Origin: Camarhynchus parvulus
Lineage: Eukaryota; Chordata; Aves; Passeriformes; Thraupidae
Assembly (NCBI RefSeq): GCF_901933205.1
Contig: NC_044572.1
Span: 25,754,501-25,818,500, forward strand
Length of the DNA stretch: 64,000 nt
Direction of reading: 5' to 3'
Shown here: piece by piece, positions 12,186-26,000 of the stretch
How the letters are laid out: each line of letters starts with the position of its first letter
Position numbering within the stretch: position 1 is the stretch's first letter
The notes under the pieces: generated by a model
What the model saw: only the letters and a program-made list of their open reading frames with translations
What the model was told of the DNA's origin: nothing
Databases searched by the model: none
Translations under genes and position numbers: made by a program

Positions 12186-15100
12186 ACCCCTCTTGCCAAC
12201 CTCTGTTTCTGAAGGCAGATCCTAGGGGCCTTTCTGATTTATTGATCAGTTTTTTACTGCTCTGGCAGGTTTTTTTTAAGTGTCCTGAAAACTTTAAACT
12301 GCTGAGACAGGAGCACCAGTCAAAATTCCAGCGGCATTTGGGATTAGCTTAGTTATTTTAAAACTAATCCAAAACTCTTTGGGGGTTTTACTCACATGTT
12401 GAGCTTTTGCTTGCCAGATTCATTCTTGTCAAAGCACTTACTGACCACTCTTTTTATAATAAGAAATGGTTTCTTTGTGCCCCAGGGTTAACTATGCCAG
12501 ATGTTGGTGGTCCCTTTTGCCAAACCAATAAAATGCAAAAAATCTCCCTTCTCCCTCCCTGTAAACATGTAGGGAGGCTACAGCTGCTAAAAGCAGGGAC
12601 TGTTGGACAATGGGCTCTACAAATCGCTCTAAAATAGGTCTTACATACATTAGAATGCCAAAATAGAAAATCTTTATGGATTACATTTCAGAGCATTTGG
12701 CTGAAATTCTACATATTCCTGGTTAGGGAAGAAAGTCACACTTCAGTAGCTTTTGGCTAAAAATTTAAGTTTCACTTATCCCTAAAGCTTAGAACTGATT
12801 TTGTCTCATGAAAAAATATAATAATTCTCCTGGAAGTAAAGACCCTTATATTTAAGGCAGTCTCAAGCAAACAAATCTAGTAAATGAATATAATTCATAA
12901 TTCATAATTTGTTGTCTATCTACCAAGTATGGTAGCTGAGATGTCTGCTTACATTTGCCTGTGGAATTTCGAAACCTTGACCTGCTGCAGATTGGCTTCA
13001 GCAGCACCTGGAAGAGTTCTACAACTGGGAAGGTAAAATGTCAGCCTGGAGAGACAAAAATTATTCTAAAGAATAATTGATAAGAAGCTGCAGGAGGAGT
13101 AACAGTAATGTCTAAGATCTCAGTGCTGAACTTATATTTTCTCATATGTCAGCAAAAAAATTGCTCTACTTGCTGGTAGAGCTGGAGTGTCCCAGGCCAC
13201 ACACCTGCCCATGAATGCTTTGGCCCTTTCACTGAGGGGTGGAGAAGGAGTTATTTGTTTTGTTAATAACAAAGAATCACCAGGTTACCTATGAGAACAT
13301 GTTTGTAACTCTGTGCTGTGATGCCCTTGCAAGGTTTGGGAAGGGTGTTCTGTATGTACAAATGGTATCAAAATAGTTCAGGAAGTCACCAAGAAGTGTG
13401 GGAATGTGGCACCAAATCTATACTGTCCATAAAATGTTTCCTTACAAATGGGGATATTGGTCTCAGCCATGCTATCAATAGCATAATTTTTAATTCACCT
13501 TTTTCTTCTTCTTTATTTTTCTTTTTCTTTCCATTTTTCCTTCCAGGAAATGTCTTTGATGGCAACTTCCAAATGAGGAAACACATCAATCAGTTTTCCA
13601 AGGATGTTCAAAAGTGGAGTGCAGGAAATGTTGCATATCTGCAGTCAATTTAGGGTAACAGAGAGGAAATTTGAAGATGTAAAAGAAAGAGAGGAGTTGC
13701 AGACAGCAGGATGGTCAATGCAGAGGCAGTGTTACTAATGTTTGAGTGAGTCCCAGGGACAGACAGTGAGTGAACTGGGTTAAGGCAAAAGATTAATTCT
13801 GTTTGATAGTTGTGAACAAGAGAATGGTAGAGCTTCTCAAAGTGAAAAGCTGCAGCTGTTCTATGCTGAGCAAATGAAACACTATTTTCCAGTTAATTGT
13901 CTGAGTCTTTATCTGAACTCTTAGAATCAAGGATGTCAGAAAAAGAATTTATCTTATAATGATCAGTTCTACAGAAAAGTCTGTAATTCACTACTCTTAG
14001 CTTTCATGGTTTATAGCATTTGGCCAGGTCTAGCAGAATATTTAAGGATTAAACTATTCTAGCTTTTAAAATTTGCCCTTGACAAAAATAAAGGGTTTGT
14101 TTGCCTGTGGAAACTGTAACTCTCTCAGCAATGATCTTGTAGATTTTACTCTAGTCGGGAATAAACCAGTGGGTGTTTGGCCAGCAGGGCCCTCTCCTGG
14201 TTCATTGTCCCATGATACCCTTGGGAAGGCAGAGCTGGGTGAGGAGACACGGGAGCCAGTGCTGCCAGTCACTGCTGATGCAGATTTAGAGAAGAGTCCT
14301 TTCAGGAGGGACTTATGTGCTTTTCCATGGTTTGCTAAATGTCAGAGCTTACATGCAGAGCTTGCAGTCTGGAGCTACACAGAAAGACCTGAACAGAAAA
14401 GGATGTTCATTTCAGGATAATCTCATTTGAACAGCATACAACTTTCAAAACAACCTTATAGCCTTCACTTTTCCCTCTTTGCTACAAAAGGTTTAGTCAA
14501 CTCTACATGAAAGTGGAAAATAAAGCAGTGGTCTTTCGTATAATACTGGTTTAACTGCATTAAAACAAGTCCTTGTATGCATGTTAGAGAATAACTGCTT
14601 ATTTTATACCCTTGTTGAGTAACAAATGATTTCACTATAGGCACTAAAGCTTGCCAGCTTTCCCAGAAAGATTTTCTCTAAACATTATAGAAGATATTGC
14701 AAACCCATAACCTACATCTTCATATATATTCCCAAACTCATTATCCCCAGTATTTCTAGACAGATGTATCTCTTTGGAGATCTGGAGCTGAACACACAGC
14801 TAATTCCATCCTTGAAGCAGCTGCCCAAGCATGCAAGATTAGAACAGTTCTGAAAGATCTTGCAGATTCCTAATCTCTCTTGCAATTCCAGTGGGCTTTA
14901 CTGCTGTGAGTTTCCAGGTGCAGCTAAATGTAAAATGTTCCTGGTAGGATTATGGGGATCTTCATAGAATGCATAGTACAAGATAACATCTTTCAGTTTT
15001 ACTGTTTCACATCACACAGAAATTAATTGTGCCCTCAGAGGTTTTTTGAATAATCATTATGTTATTATGAGTATATTATCATCATTTTAGTTCTGAGTAT

Positions 15101-15852
15101 AAGATTAGGATGTTTTCTGGGGCTGCTCTCAGTTTTTTTAATTAAAGGCCAGATTTTTGGGAAAAAATTTAAAAACTTTAAACTCTACTTCAAGCACAGC
15201 TTTCCACAGAATTAGGTTTGCATCCTATTTGCTGCAAAACAAGTTCATTTTGCAAAGTACATCCTGTCATTTATTTACAAATTGTGCAAGTAAGTGTTTG
15301 AACATATCAAGAGTTGTCCATACAGCCTGTGTAGATTCTATTATTTTGTTTACAAAGAAATAATGATGACTCTTTATCAGGTATTACTTCCCAATTTAAT
15401 CATATTTGTCATTTTGGGTTTTAACAATGAGCTCATATAGGGTTATGGCTAAAAGTAGAAAGGATATCAGTAAACATTAATACATATCTTTCAGTGCTTT
15501 TCCCTTTTTTAGTTTAGTAGCATAAATTAGAGTATTAGAGTGAAACAACTCTATTTTTTAACCCAGAGGCCCTGAGAAATTGAAATGTACTGACTAGCTT
15601 AAAGGACATGAAGAACCCAGTTTTTAATGTAATTCTAAATGAAATTCCAAACTTCATAACTGAAACTGTTATATTGATGTTAATCCAAGTAGGCTTTAAT
15701 AATGGAAAAAAAACCCTCTCTAATTACCCATAGCTACGTTACTTACATTCCAAAGAAGAACTCTAATCAATGAAAATCTTTATGTCTCTAAATGCTGTAT
15801 TAAGAGTGCTAATTTCAGGAACTACTTGCTATTGTTTAAATCTAGAGCATAT
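12186..15852. other. Sequence between LTR and COL28A1 3' end, nothing recognised
   Basis: No collagen, vWA or other domain exon and no RNA gene recognised. Short open frames at 13318-13653 and 14073-14420 lack domain similarity, and the sequence around them does not look coding. Confidence 0.55.
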
Positions 15853-16865
15853 TTTATTCTTCCATGAGATGAAGAGACCTTGGTCATTAAAAACCAAGTG
15901 TAAACACATTTGCTATTTTAATCCTAAAAGTAGAATCTCATTATTCCCATGTGCAGTAGTATCAAGTTACTGTAAATTCAGAGGGAAAAGGTATGTCCCT
16001 GTGTGTGTGTACGTGTGACTTCAAGTTATTGCTATGGTGCTGCAGTTAACATACATTATGCAGCAATCTGGTTAATGTGCAGGCAGTAGTGGGGAAAGCA
16101 ATAAAGCACAGCAGTAATAATTTCAAGCCAACACATTATTTTGGATTCTTCTCAGTCAGTTCTTCCTCAGCACATATGAACTTCCAGCTTCAAGAGTTCC
16201 CAACAGAAGTAATTTCTAGAATAAATAAGAAATTGTTTAATTTTGCTGAAAAGTTTTGAAAAACACGCTCTGCAGCTCAATAAAATTTTCCTATACTGGA
16301 AGTTGAAATAGAGTATTTAATGCAAGTTATTTGGCATAAGTTATATGGCTTTTGTAAAGGCAGTTATGCACTACTGATAAGAAACCTCTCTGAAGGCCAT
16401 GCCTTGCTCACTAAACAGATGTATGAAAGATAGCCAGTGTAGTCTGACTGGATTTCCAAAATGTAATGTCCCTCCCCAAGGGAAAGTCATAGATTTGACA
16501 GGGACAGCCTTGTAAGTTGTGAAAAGAATAAAACTAAAATTGGGATAAAGAGTCAGTGGAGAGATGTCACTGGAAGATGAATGCCACAGTCTGTCCTACT
16601 CAAGATAATTGATCTAGAGAAGTGAGTAAATAGGGTGGTGACAAAGTTGGAGTTGGTGACAATATTGTGTCCCTCTAAAGTAGTTAAGTACCAGTAGTAA
16701 AGTAGTAAAGAAAAGGAGCAACTGAATTGCAGAAGGACCTTGTGATATTGACTGTACAGGCTATGAGTTGAAAAGGAAAACTGAGTTTTGATTAATGTAA
16801 AATAAAACATAAGCAAGAAAAGAGGTGATTGAGGGAGGACCAGAAGGAGACGACTTACTTATTCA
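15853..16865 (-). other. COL28A1: Tentative COL28A1 3' UTR to first canonical poly(A) signal
   Basis: Downstream of the TGA there is no further coding signal. The first AATAAA on the minus strand is at 15853-15858, about 1 kb after the stop. Earlier ATTAAA variants exist around 16.23 and 16.31 kb and could be used instead. The true cleavage site cannot be decided from sequence. Confidence 0.35.
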
Positions 16866-17035
16866 TCAATCAACACAGGTTTCTCGACATTCTTTCTCTG
16901 TTTCAAATCTATTGTTGGTACCATTACAACCTCCATACCAGAACTGGCCACAAGAATTGCCAGCCTTGTCATAATACCTTTTCACCACATAGTTCCAACA
17001 ATCTCCTGGTTTCATAGGTTCCAAGCACCTTGGAT
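16866..17035 (-). CDS. COL28A1: COL28A1 terminal exon: Kunitz/BPTI-type domain and stop
   Basis: A complete Kunitz domain fills this exon, from [12 protein letters not shown] to CRETCVD and TGA. Six cysteines have exactly the BPTI spacing (8, 15, 7, 12 and 3 residues between successive cysteines), with the conserved core [13 protein letters not shown]. The P1 position after the second cysteine is Trp followed by Asn, not Lys/Arg-Ala, so trypsin inhibition is unlikely. NGT in the core is a potential N-glycosylation sequon. The chain ends two residues after the last cysteine. Acceptor TGCACTTTCAG. A Kunitz domain at the extreme C-terminus after a vWA domain is the key evidence for COL28A1. Confidence 0.96.
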
Positions 17036-20000
17036 CTGAAAGTGCATCAGTAAAAGTTAGCTTGGATTCTGGGAATAAGTTATATTATCTTAAAAGTGCC
17101 TCCTTCAGTAAGAAAAGCACCCCTTTTGTTTTCTTTCTTGTAGTGCCTGGCCAAATTCCACTTCCATTAATGACTTACCTGAACAGGCCTAAAAAAATAA
17201 AGGATTAGTTGGAAGCAAGACTGCCTAAATCCTGATGCAAGAATCAAGCTGCTATTTAAATACCTAAGCAGGCAGTTGGTACACAAGGGTATCATCTGAG
17301 TCCAAAAATCTGTGTCTGACTGCGTGTGATGTCTGTAGACAGAGCACCCAGAAATACAAAAAAGTAATAAAATCTAAATTATACTGGAAGGAGTGAGGTT
17401 TGCTCATCTTTTTTTCTTTTGGTACAGACTTGCTACCCAGAACTTGCAGACAGAATTTATTACTCACTTTTTTGGGTTCTTGCTATTTCTGCTTGCCATG
17501 CAGCTGGCTGGTGATCTTCAGTAGCAATTCCACCAACAAAAGGATTGACAACTGGACTCAGGGGTCTGATTTCAGATATGTTATAAACTGGGGGAAGTAT
17601 TGATTGACTGTGAGGAGAGGTGGTCCCTTTGTGGTCCTGAGCAGATGGCAGAGGTTCAGTGTATGTGGATCGCGATGGACTATGCTGCAAAAGGAGTCAA
17701 AATCTTAAAATTCTGTCTGGCATTATGCTATGACAAAAAAAAAAAAGATAGAATTATGCAGGAAACTTTTGCTAAGCAACATGTGAAAAAACACTATTAA
17801 AAGCTGATTGGTTACTGTGATGATTTAGTATGGAGCCATAATTTTCTGACCATGAGAACGTAATGAAAAGGGAAAGTAATGCCTCTGATTTAGCCACTAA
17901 GCTGAATTCATTCAATTTAAGCTAAATTCCAATCCCTTCTTAGTCTGCAATACAAATAAAACAAAAAATGGGAGGAATTTTTGGGGAAGTCACTGCTGCT
18001 TAACATCTATTACATTCATTGGGCATGATCTGACATCTTCAATTTGTCCTATTTCTGGTCAACAGCCAGTTGCCAATCATTAGAATTTTAGAATTTACCT
18101 TGATAGAAGTGTTAGCAGTCAACCCTGCTCTTCAAATTGCAAATACTATCTAAAGATTTGCCTAATATTTTGGGATATTCAAGAAGATTTGCAAGATCCC
18201 TAGTACAGTATAGTACAAACAACTGCCTTAATCAGACATTGATTACCGACTGAGAGCAGAAAGGAATCTGATACTATTCAATATCTTCCCATTTACAGGT
18301 CACCACTGACAAAGTCAATTTAAGAAAACTTTTCAGAGTGATTGGAACTCAGTCTAGGTGGAATGTAAAGATGCAGACAATTCATCCAGCCATTTGAATT
18401 TTGCATTTCTTCTCTAGGTCTACAAAAAGATTGTGTTTATTATAGTAATTCAACACTTTGAAGATTTATCCATAACAACAGCCAGCCAGAATCAAGTGTG
18501 TGAGCATCTAATCCTATCTGATATATCTATGAACCTACCTAAGAATCCTTTCTGATTCTTATCGCATTTTATAAAATCCGCATCTATCTAGGCTCACATT
18601 TATTTTTCTTATTAATACAGAATGTCAAAACTGACCCTCAGTGTCTCACAGATCTGTCTAGATGTATTTTAAGCCCAAAACCTAAATTAATCACATTTAC
18701 CAAAGGAGTTCTTATTCTTGGAAATTAACCTAGATTTTGAAAGTGAACTATTTAATTACTAATATTATATAAACAATACTACAAGGATTGATAGTGGATA
18801 ATCCATTGGCTCCTCCACAGTAAGACAGGAATACTTAATTATCTGTAATCTGTATTCAATTAATATTTGAATATTAGTATCATGGTCTGCTATATCCATT
18901 CCATGCAGCTACAGAGGTTTGTATATCATATATTTCAACCCGTTTATCTGTCTGGTTATAAGAGCAAGCAAAGCTCATTTTGCACAGCTCCAAGTTTTTC
19001 TTGACTATTTTAGGTAAAGCAATAAAAATGCCCTAAAGAGTTGACAAATATCCTAAACTGATGCTCCAACAGTGGCTGAAAAATACTGGAGACTTAATAA
19101 GGGAGCTAATAAGGTGATCCACACCTGCAGAAAATATCATCTATTGCATTAAAGTTCTCCCTGTCCTGTCTGTGTAGCAGCACTGTTTTGGAGGGAAGAA
19201 CCTCAATGCAGGTCAGGAGAAATGTAAAGCCAGAGAACAAAGACTAACAAATAATGACTCCTAGAAGTACAGCCCAATGTGGAAAGTGAAAGAACACCAA
19301 AGGCTTAATAACTGGGAAATATGGCTGGGAACAACCTGGAAAGTGTGTGACCATGACAAGGATTGTACTAACTAATCTCATCAGCTTGCATATAAATAAA
19401 TGTGTTATCTACTGTGCACCTGCCACAAAAGAAATGTAAGAGTTTTAACTCACTTCTAAGATGAATAAGACCTATTAAAAACATGTGGATTCTCAGCATT
19501 TATTATAACCAAGAGGCAGCATTGCCCTGTTTCTTTTGTAAACATTTGTTCCCAACAAATAAGTTCACTCTAACTTGAAAAGTTTTTTTTAAACACTTTG
19601 GTCTAGTCAAATGACATGTTATTTGCATATTAAAAGATGAATGGTGAAATAAAGATGGCAAAATATTAGAATTCAAATAAAGCTGGCAAAAAATTAGAAT
19701 TCAAATAAAGACACATATTTTAAAAACATTTGACAACTGTTACTAGTTTACTCACTGGGTTACTGGATCCTTCTGTAGGAAGTATATCAATCTCTGAAGT
19801 GGTCATTTTAGGTAACAGGCTATTAGCATCTTTCCTGGCAATTTCAGGTTCCGGACTTGGAGAAGGAGATAAAATATTGTAATTTCTGGTGTACACTGCA
19901 GACTCATTCTCACAGATTTTTGTGATCAGTTTATTTTCAAGAACTGAAAAGATTAATGAAATAATGACATTTTTAAAGGGTAATGAAAAGAAGTCACAAT

Positions 20001-23000
20001 GATTCAGAACAAGGTTTTAGTGCAGTATTAGTCCTAAAGTTTTAATTACGGTGACTTGTGAAAGATCATCTTCTGTAGTTATGTCAAAACACAAATGATA
20101 AGTAATAAAGTAACACAGTCTCTGAATTATTTTACTTTAGTGCCATGTTGTTCTTTTAAGAAAAAACAGATAAAAATACCAAGTCCCTCTAAGAAGTAGA
20201 AGTCATAGCAGAAAAGAGAATAAGTTAAAAAAATGAGGGTGAATGAAAGGAAGTGTTTACACATAAGAAAGAAAAAGAAAAACTGGGCGACAGTTTTCTA
20301 CTTATTTGTAAAACCAAAAAATACCAGGGACTGGGAATATTATTATGTTGAATGCTGGAGTCTCAGTCAAAGACTTAAATTTAATCCCAGTGCGCACCAG
20401 ACCTTAGCTTGGATTTTTGTCAATGCCTTCAATCCAGACTTAACTTCATTTACAATCTCAGCATAGCAAAATAAGTTGATGCTCAGGAAAAGTATAGGCT
20501 GGTCTACAGTTAGTTACAGTTAGATCAATGTACCTTTTTTTTTATGGGTCATTATAGATTTCATCTGGATTTTCTCCTGATTTCACCCATAGTCACAGAT
20601 ATTTTTCAAGCAACATACATTGAAATATACCATGTCTATCATATCCCATTCCCTTCATTTGTGGTTTCACAATTTTTTCACTGAAACTAGGGTGAAAGCA
20701 CAGGTTTCCTTTTGGCTTTCAGAAGAAGAAAAAAAAAAAAAAAAGAGAAAGAGTCCTTGCAAGAGAAAGTGGAGGGATTCCAAGACTCACAAAACCCAAA
20801 AGAAAGAGAGAGTTTGAGATGTTATGTCAAAGTGGAAGGAAACCTGCATCTCTCTAGGATGAAACTATGGCCAAGCACATAAGGACTGTGAAGCAAGGCT
20901 GTTACAATCTCTCACAGAAGAAGAGTACCCCAAAGAAGACCTGGGCTTAGAAAACTGATGTTCATTGTAGTTTATTGCCTCTGCAAAGGTAAATTTTGGC
21001 AAAGGTTTCATTTGGCCAAAGATGCAAAACAAGAGCAAGCTTTATCCAAAAGAGAAATAGAAGTTGCCACTCAGCTGGCTGCCTTGCCCGGCCATGGGAG
21101 AGGCCAAACATTCTTTCCAGTTTCGTCTTACTGAAATAGTTTCTTTTACCTGAAAGCGTTATGAAGTCATCTATCTGGTAAACATGTTCTTCATCAGGGT
21201 CTGTTGCAATGAGCTGCATTTCTTTCAGGAAGTCATCAAAATGAGGATCAGTCCTTTGTACAATCCCAATGACAAATATCTCAATATTTGTAGCATGGGC
21301 CTCTCTTACTACGGTGTCCAGCCGTACTTTATCCCGATTGTCCGCCTGTCCATCCGTTATGACAACAGCCACCTTCCTGATGGCCGGGCGCACTGCCTGG
21401 AATAAGTGAATGGCTTCCTGGATGGCAGAAGCTGTGTACGTGCCTTCTCCGAGGTGGGGCATCTCGTCAACAGCTGATTTCAGGTGCTCCTTGCTGGTGT
21501 ATTGCTTCAGAGAAGACACCAGGTCCACTCTGTGGCTGAAGTTGATAATGCCAATGCGGGTTGTAGCGTGGTTGGCCAAAACCTTGTTGATGAATGTTTT
21601 CATAAAGGTTTTGATAATATTGAAGTTTTCTGGTCCAACACTTTGTGAGCTGTCAATGACGAACACCAGTTCCAGTGGTGTTGTTTTACATTTGATACCA
21701 CAACCTGGAAGAATAACCATTTCAGACATTTTATGAGAGACCATCTTTAAAAAATGAATTGGACTCACACATCAGATTTAGTCAGTTAAAACTCAATTAA
21801 TGAATTAATTTCTAGTTACTGGTACTGATCACAGAAACAGAGCTGGACCAAATTACTTCAGGTATAGTTCTGGCAACATAGTGAGCATTGTTTTCATATC
21901 AATAGTATCCTGACACACAAACATGCAGAGGAAAAATCCATTCAGTCAATATAAATTCACTGTGTTTTATCAGAACTACTTTTTTTTCCATACTGGAATG
22001 CTTACCACATATTTCATGGATAAGTCTGATAACATTTTCTCTTTGAAAAAGAGTATTCATTTGTCGTGTGTTCTAGTGTTAAGAATGCTGAAATAGTTAT
22101 TTATTTACAAAAATGCAGGCAGTGCAATAGCTCATAAACAGCCTTGTGTAAGATCACATAACCTTTAAATAATTTTCCCAGATAAACTGCTATTGCTTCA
22201 AATAATTTATTTGCCTAATTACTGAAAGACCAGGTTCACCTTTTCTTCCCCCAGATGCCTAGAAATGCGTAGAGTGAGATACTTAACAAAAGGCAAATTT
22301 GCCTAGTTTCTACTCTGTAAATTTAAGTAACATGAAAATGTGTTTTACCTTTGGCCCTGGAGGTCCTGGGTCTCCAATCTCTCCTTTGGCACCTTTGGTC
22401 CCTGTATCACCTTTATCTCCATAGTCTCCCTAATTGAAAACAACTTTATTAAATACAGTCATAACTCCAGTTTTGTTGACTGTCAGAGCTGGAAGTAAGG
22501 TTCAATGAGCTTTAAAGATAAATTTTCTGGCACTTTTGGTTGTTTTTTTAATTAATAATTTCTGCTGTGTGTATTATAAGGAGAACATCTGAAAGCAGGC
22601 TCTCAGAAAAAGCAAAATGGGCAGTAAAAGCATCTTTATGAAATTTCTGTGAAAAATTACCTTAGTTCTGGAGGGGGAGTAAAGACACCTGTATGCAAAT
22701 TGCAAGAATATATAATGTTTGCTTCTCTTCAATTTTCTTGAAGTCTAAAACAATATTTATACTGGACCTATGCTAATTTATACTTAAGGAGGGATAACTG
22801 CCTCAGATCAGCCACTGTGCTGAAACTCACACCAGCTCTGCACAAAAGCCAAACAAAAACCTGTGAGCTTTCAAAGGACAAACGAAGAGGCAAGTTTGGA
22901 CTGTTAAATCCATTGGAAAATACAATGATTCACATTTAGAAGCAAATTTACAATTTTCCCTCAACTGATTAGACCTTTTGACATCCAAAAAGTGAGCGGG

Positions 23001-26000
23001 TTCAACTTTATAAGACAATTTTCACATAATGCAGGTATGAAACATTGTAAATAAGATTCAGGTTCTAAATTAGACATGTTTTTCAAGAAGAAGATTGTAC
23101 AGGACAGTTCTTTTCTCTGGAAATTACTATCCAGCTTACATTTCACTTGAAATTTTAAAGCTTATGAATTTATCTAGATTACTGTCCATTTTGATATTAT
23201 TCCTCATCATTGCCCAGCCAATGGAATCACGCAGGTAACTCCTGTGTTACAGCCTTTACTGGTGATTGTTACCAGATTTAAAGAACCTTTTTGACTTTAT
23301 CAGTCTACTTCTGATCTAATCCAAACTGCTGTAAATCTGAAAATTGTAAATAGCTTCTCCACTGGGTTAAGAAACCCAGTTTCAACTAAGTAAGGTCTTG
23401 GAAGAGAGTTCTTATTCTATTTCACAAAATCATAATATCCAGCAAAGGATTTTACTTTTCATTACCTGTCCATGAATTGAATCTAGCATCAACAAAGTTA
23501 ATGTCAGCATTAATAACAACAGGAAAGCAAATATGATTTGCTGGCTGTGATGGTGTTGCTACTTTCTTACACTTAAATATACTAAAACCTGATCTTTTTA
23601 GTACATATACAAAATTCCTGCTGAACTAAACCATTCCTTATCATGTGTGTCAAGTCTGCTATAATAATAGCAAACAAAAAAGTGAGTATTTGGAGAGATT
23701 TACATTGGATCACAAAGATTAGTCAATATACAAGATGAATATGACAATTAGTGAAAATTTTCCAGTTATTATTATTATATTGTGGCATTTGGAATGTGAG
23801 TGAAAATAGAACTAGGAGGCAGGAATTTGAATCTGTTTGAAAGGGCTTGATATTCACATGAAAGCTCCCAAGCTGTTAGATGTGAATAGCTAAGTGTAGG
23901 AAATGCTCAGAACTTTTATAACAACCAGGAAGTTATTCAGTAAGGAAAGATTCAAGGCTGGGCTTCAATCATTGTAGAAAAAACCAAGTCAAGTAAAGCA
24001 AAGCCTTTAAATGATGTTAATCATAAAGCAATTCCTTCGTGGTTTTTTTTTTTTTGTCAGAGCCTGGCAAATAAAAGGATATTTTGTAATACCTGAAAAA
24101 TATGAAAAATAAATGAATACATAATTTTAATGACTTATAATTATCCTCCTGCCAATGGGGATGATCTCATTCTAGATCCTACTTTGTAATCTGATCCTTA
24201 ATGACCATTAGGATTTTCACAAAGCTGACAATGAGTAGTAAGTACTTACCATGCTAGCTCTATAAGGTAAGGTCTTTGTCTTCTGTTTCTCTTCAAAGAC
24301 CTGTCATACTAAATAACCAATAAAGGAAGAAAAACCCCTTCTCTTTCCTTACTGCAAACCTAGGATTTACCTTTCGTCCAGGAAGGCCAGTTCCTACTGA
24401 TCATTTTGGTCCAGGAAAACTTCCTTTTTCTCCCTGAGCAGAATATGAAACTTTTGTTTAACTGAAAATTAATGTAAAATCTATGCTGTTTCTATTCATT
24501 TTTACACATTTGTACTATGTGATGAAGCACACAATTTTCAAGACAAAAGTGGTCTCAGATTGGAGAAATAAGCAATTGGCTGTAATTCAGAACATACAAT
24601 GAGAATCTTATAAAGTATATAATGAAGAATTTATTCCTGATTAATTAAATGAAAATTTGCCATTCCACTGAAAGAGATTAAAGGCAAAAGTAACTTTTCA
24701 GAGGCTCAGATAATTATTCATCCTGTCTAGAAGCAGTAAAATGTGGTCAAAACCAAAGTTTCTCTAGAAATACACATTCATGACCTCTCCAGGGCAGACT
24801 CTTTATTCTGATCCTAAGTAAATGAGAAGACATCTCTACTCTTCAAAGTGTGGAAAGCAGAACACCTTTCTGCTGATAAGTCAAAAGACAGTATCTGTCC
24901 AGCTCAAAATTACAAAGCTCAAAATTGTTTATAAGGATTGCTACACATACACTGCTGCATGTACTTAGACTTAAAAACCAAGTCCATGCTAGCAGTGTGG
25001 GCCCACAACGTTATAAAACAGAGCTGTTATATACACACAGAAAATTCTTCATAGCTTCTGGCTTCCAGAAACTTTCTTGCTTTATTTAATAAGGTAACAC
25101 AAATATTTTTTACAGATCAACTGCTGTATGCATTTTCAACACAGCTAGAAGTGATTATATTTCCTGGTACATAAATGCTTTACCAAAATTCACATTACAT
25201 ACATAATTTACATAACAGCAGTGCCTGATGAAGATACCAAAACCAGTTCCAGAGAACGTCAATGAGATCAGGAGCAGTTACCACATGTATCAAACCTAAC
25301 TATGATCTTTTTGCTATCATTTCATTTTTAATGCTTGTATTGGTGCTCACAAATAGGTCTAAAGGGGTCATATTGCTCATAACAGACAGAGAAATACGAA
25401 AGTATTTCCAAATTTATCCAGCCTTCACCTAAAGTGCACCAGTGCAGCAGGACTGACCACTGACTATTCCTGCTGTGCTGGATAGGGGTTTATGGATTTC
25501 TGCAGGCAAAGAAACAGCTGCACACTGCACACCTAAGCCAACCTTCTCTTCCTTGTACCAAGGGCTTCCAGCTGCCACAAGCTGGGAATTCACCAGGAGT
25601 TAGGTAATGAGATGCAACTCCTTGAAGACACAGTGCATGACAAGTCATGTCCATGGATGGTTTTCCCTGTTCAGATTCCAGATCTGACAGAGATCCTGCT
25701 GAGATGACAGCTTCTGCTTGCATTGGAGCACTGTTTTAACAGCCTTGCCCTGTGAGTATCTCTTGGTCCACTGGTCCCACCGGGGCTACCTATCTCTGAC
25801 CTGCTAACCAGTAGCCTCTTGCCTCTGGAAGCAGAACTTCCTCTCTCCCCAGTTTCTTACAGCAGCAGCAGTTCAGACAGTATTAGGTAGATGCTAGAGA
25901 CTGAAAAACAGTGGGTGTATCAAATTCAATAGCTGATCCACTAGAGGGAATTCCTGTAAATAGGAAATACTCCTAAGGTGATGGGATGCACAAGGCAATT

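Noticed and set aside
1..15852. Expected neighbour C1GALT1 on the plus strand
   Set aside because: None of its coding motifs could be found; at most an unrecognisable 3' UTR could be present.
17179..17188. 10-bp segment with a good acceptor (TTTTTTTAG) and donor (GTAAGT) between the second linker exon and the Kunitz exon
   Set aside because: Inclusion would shift the frame into the Kunitz domain; direct splicing of 17468 to 17035 already fits in phase.
21184..21736. Plus-strand open frames opposite the vWA exon
   Set aside because: Shadows of the strongly coding minus-strand vWA frame.
25755..25795. Minus-strand [14 protein letters not shown] stretch resembling collagen triplets
   Set aside because: No acceptor in phase, a stop just upstream in frame, no donor, and it breaks triplet spacing at once.
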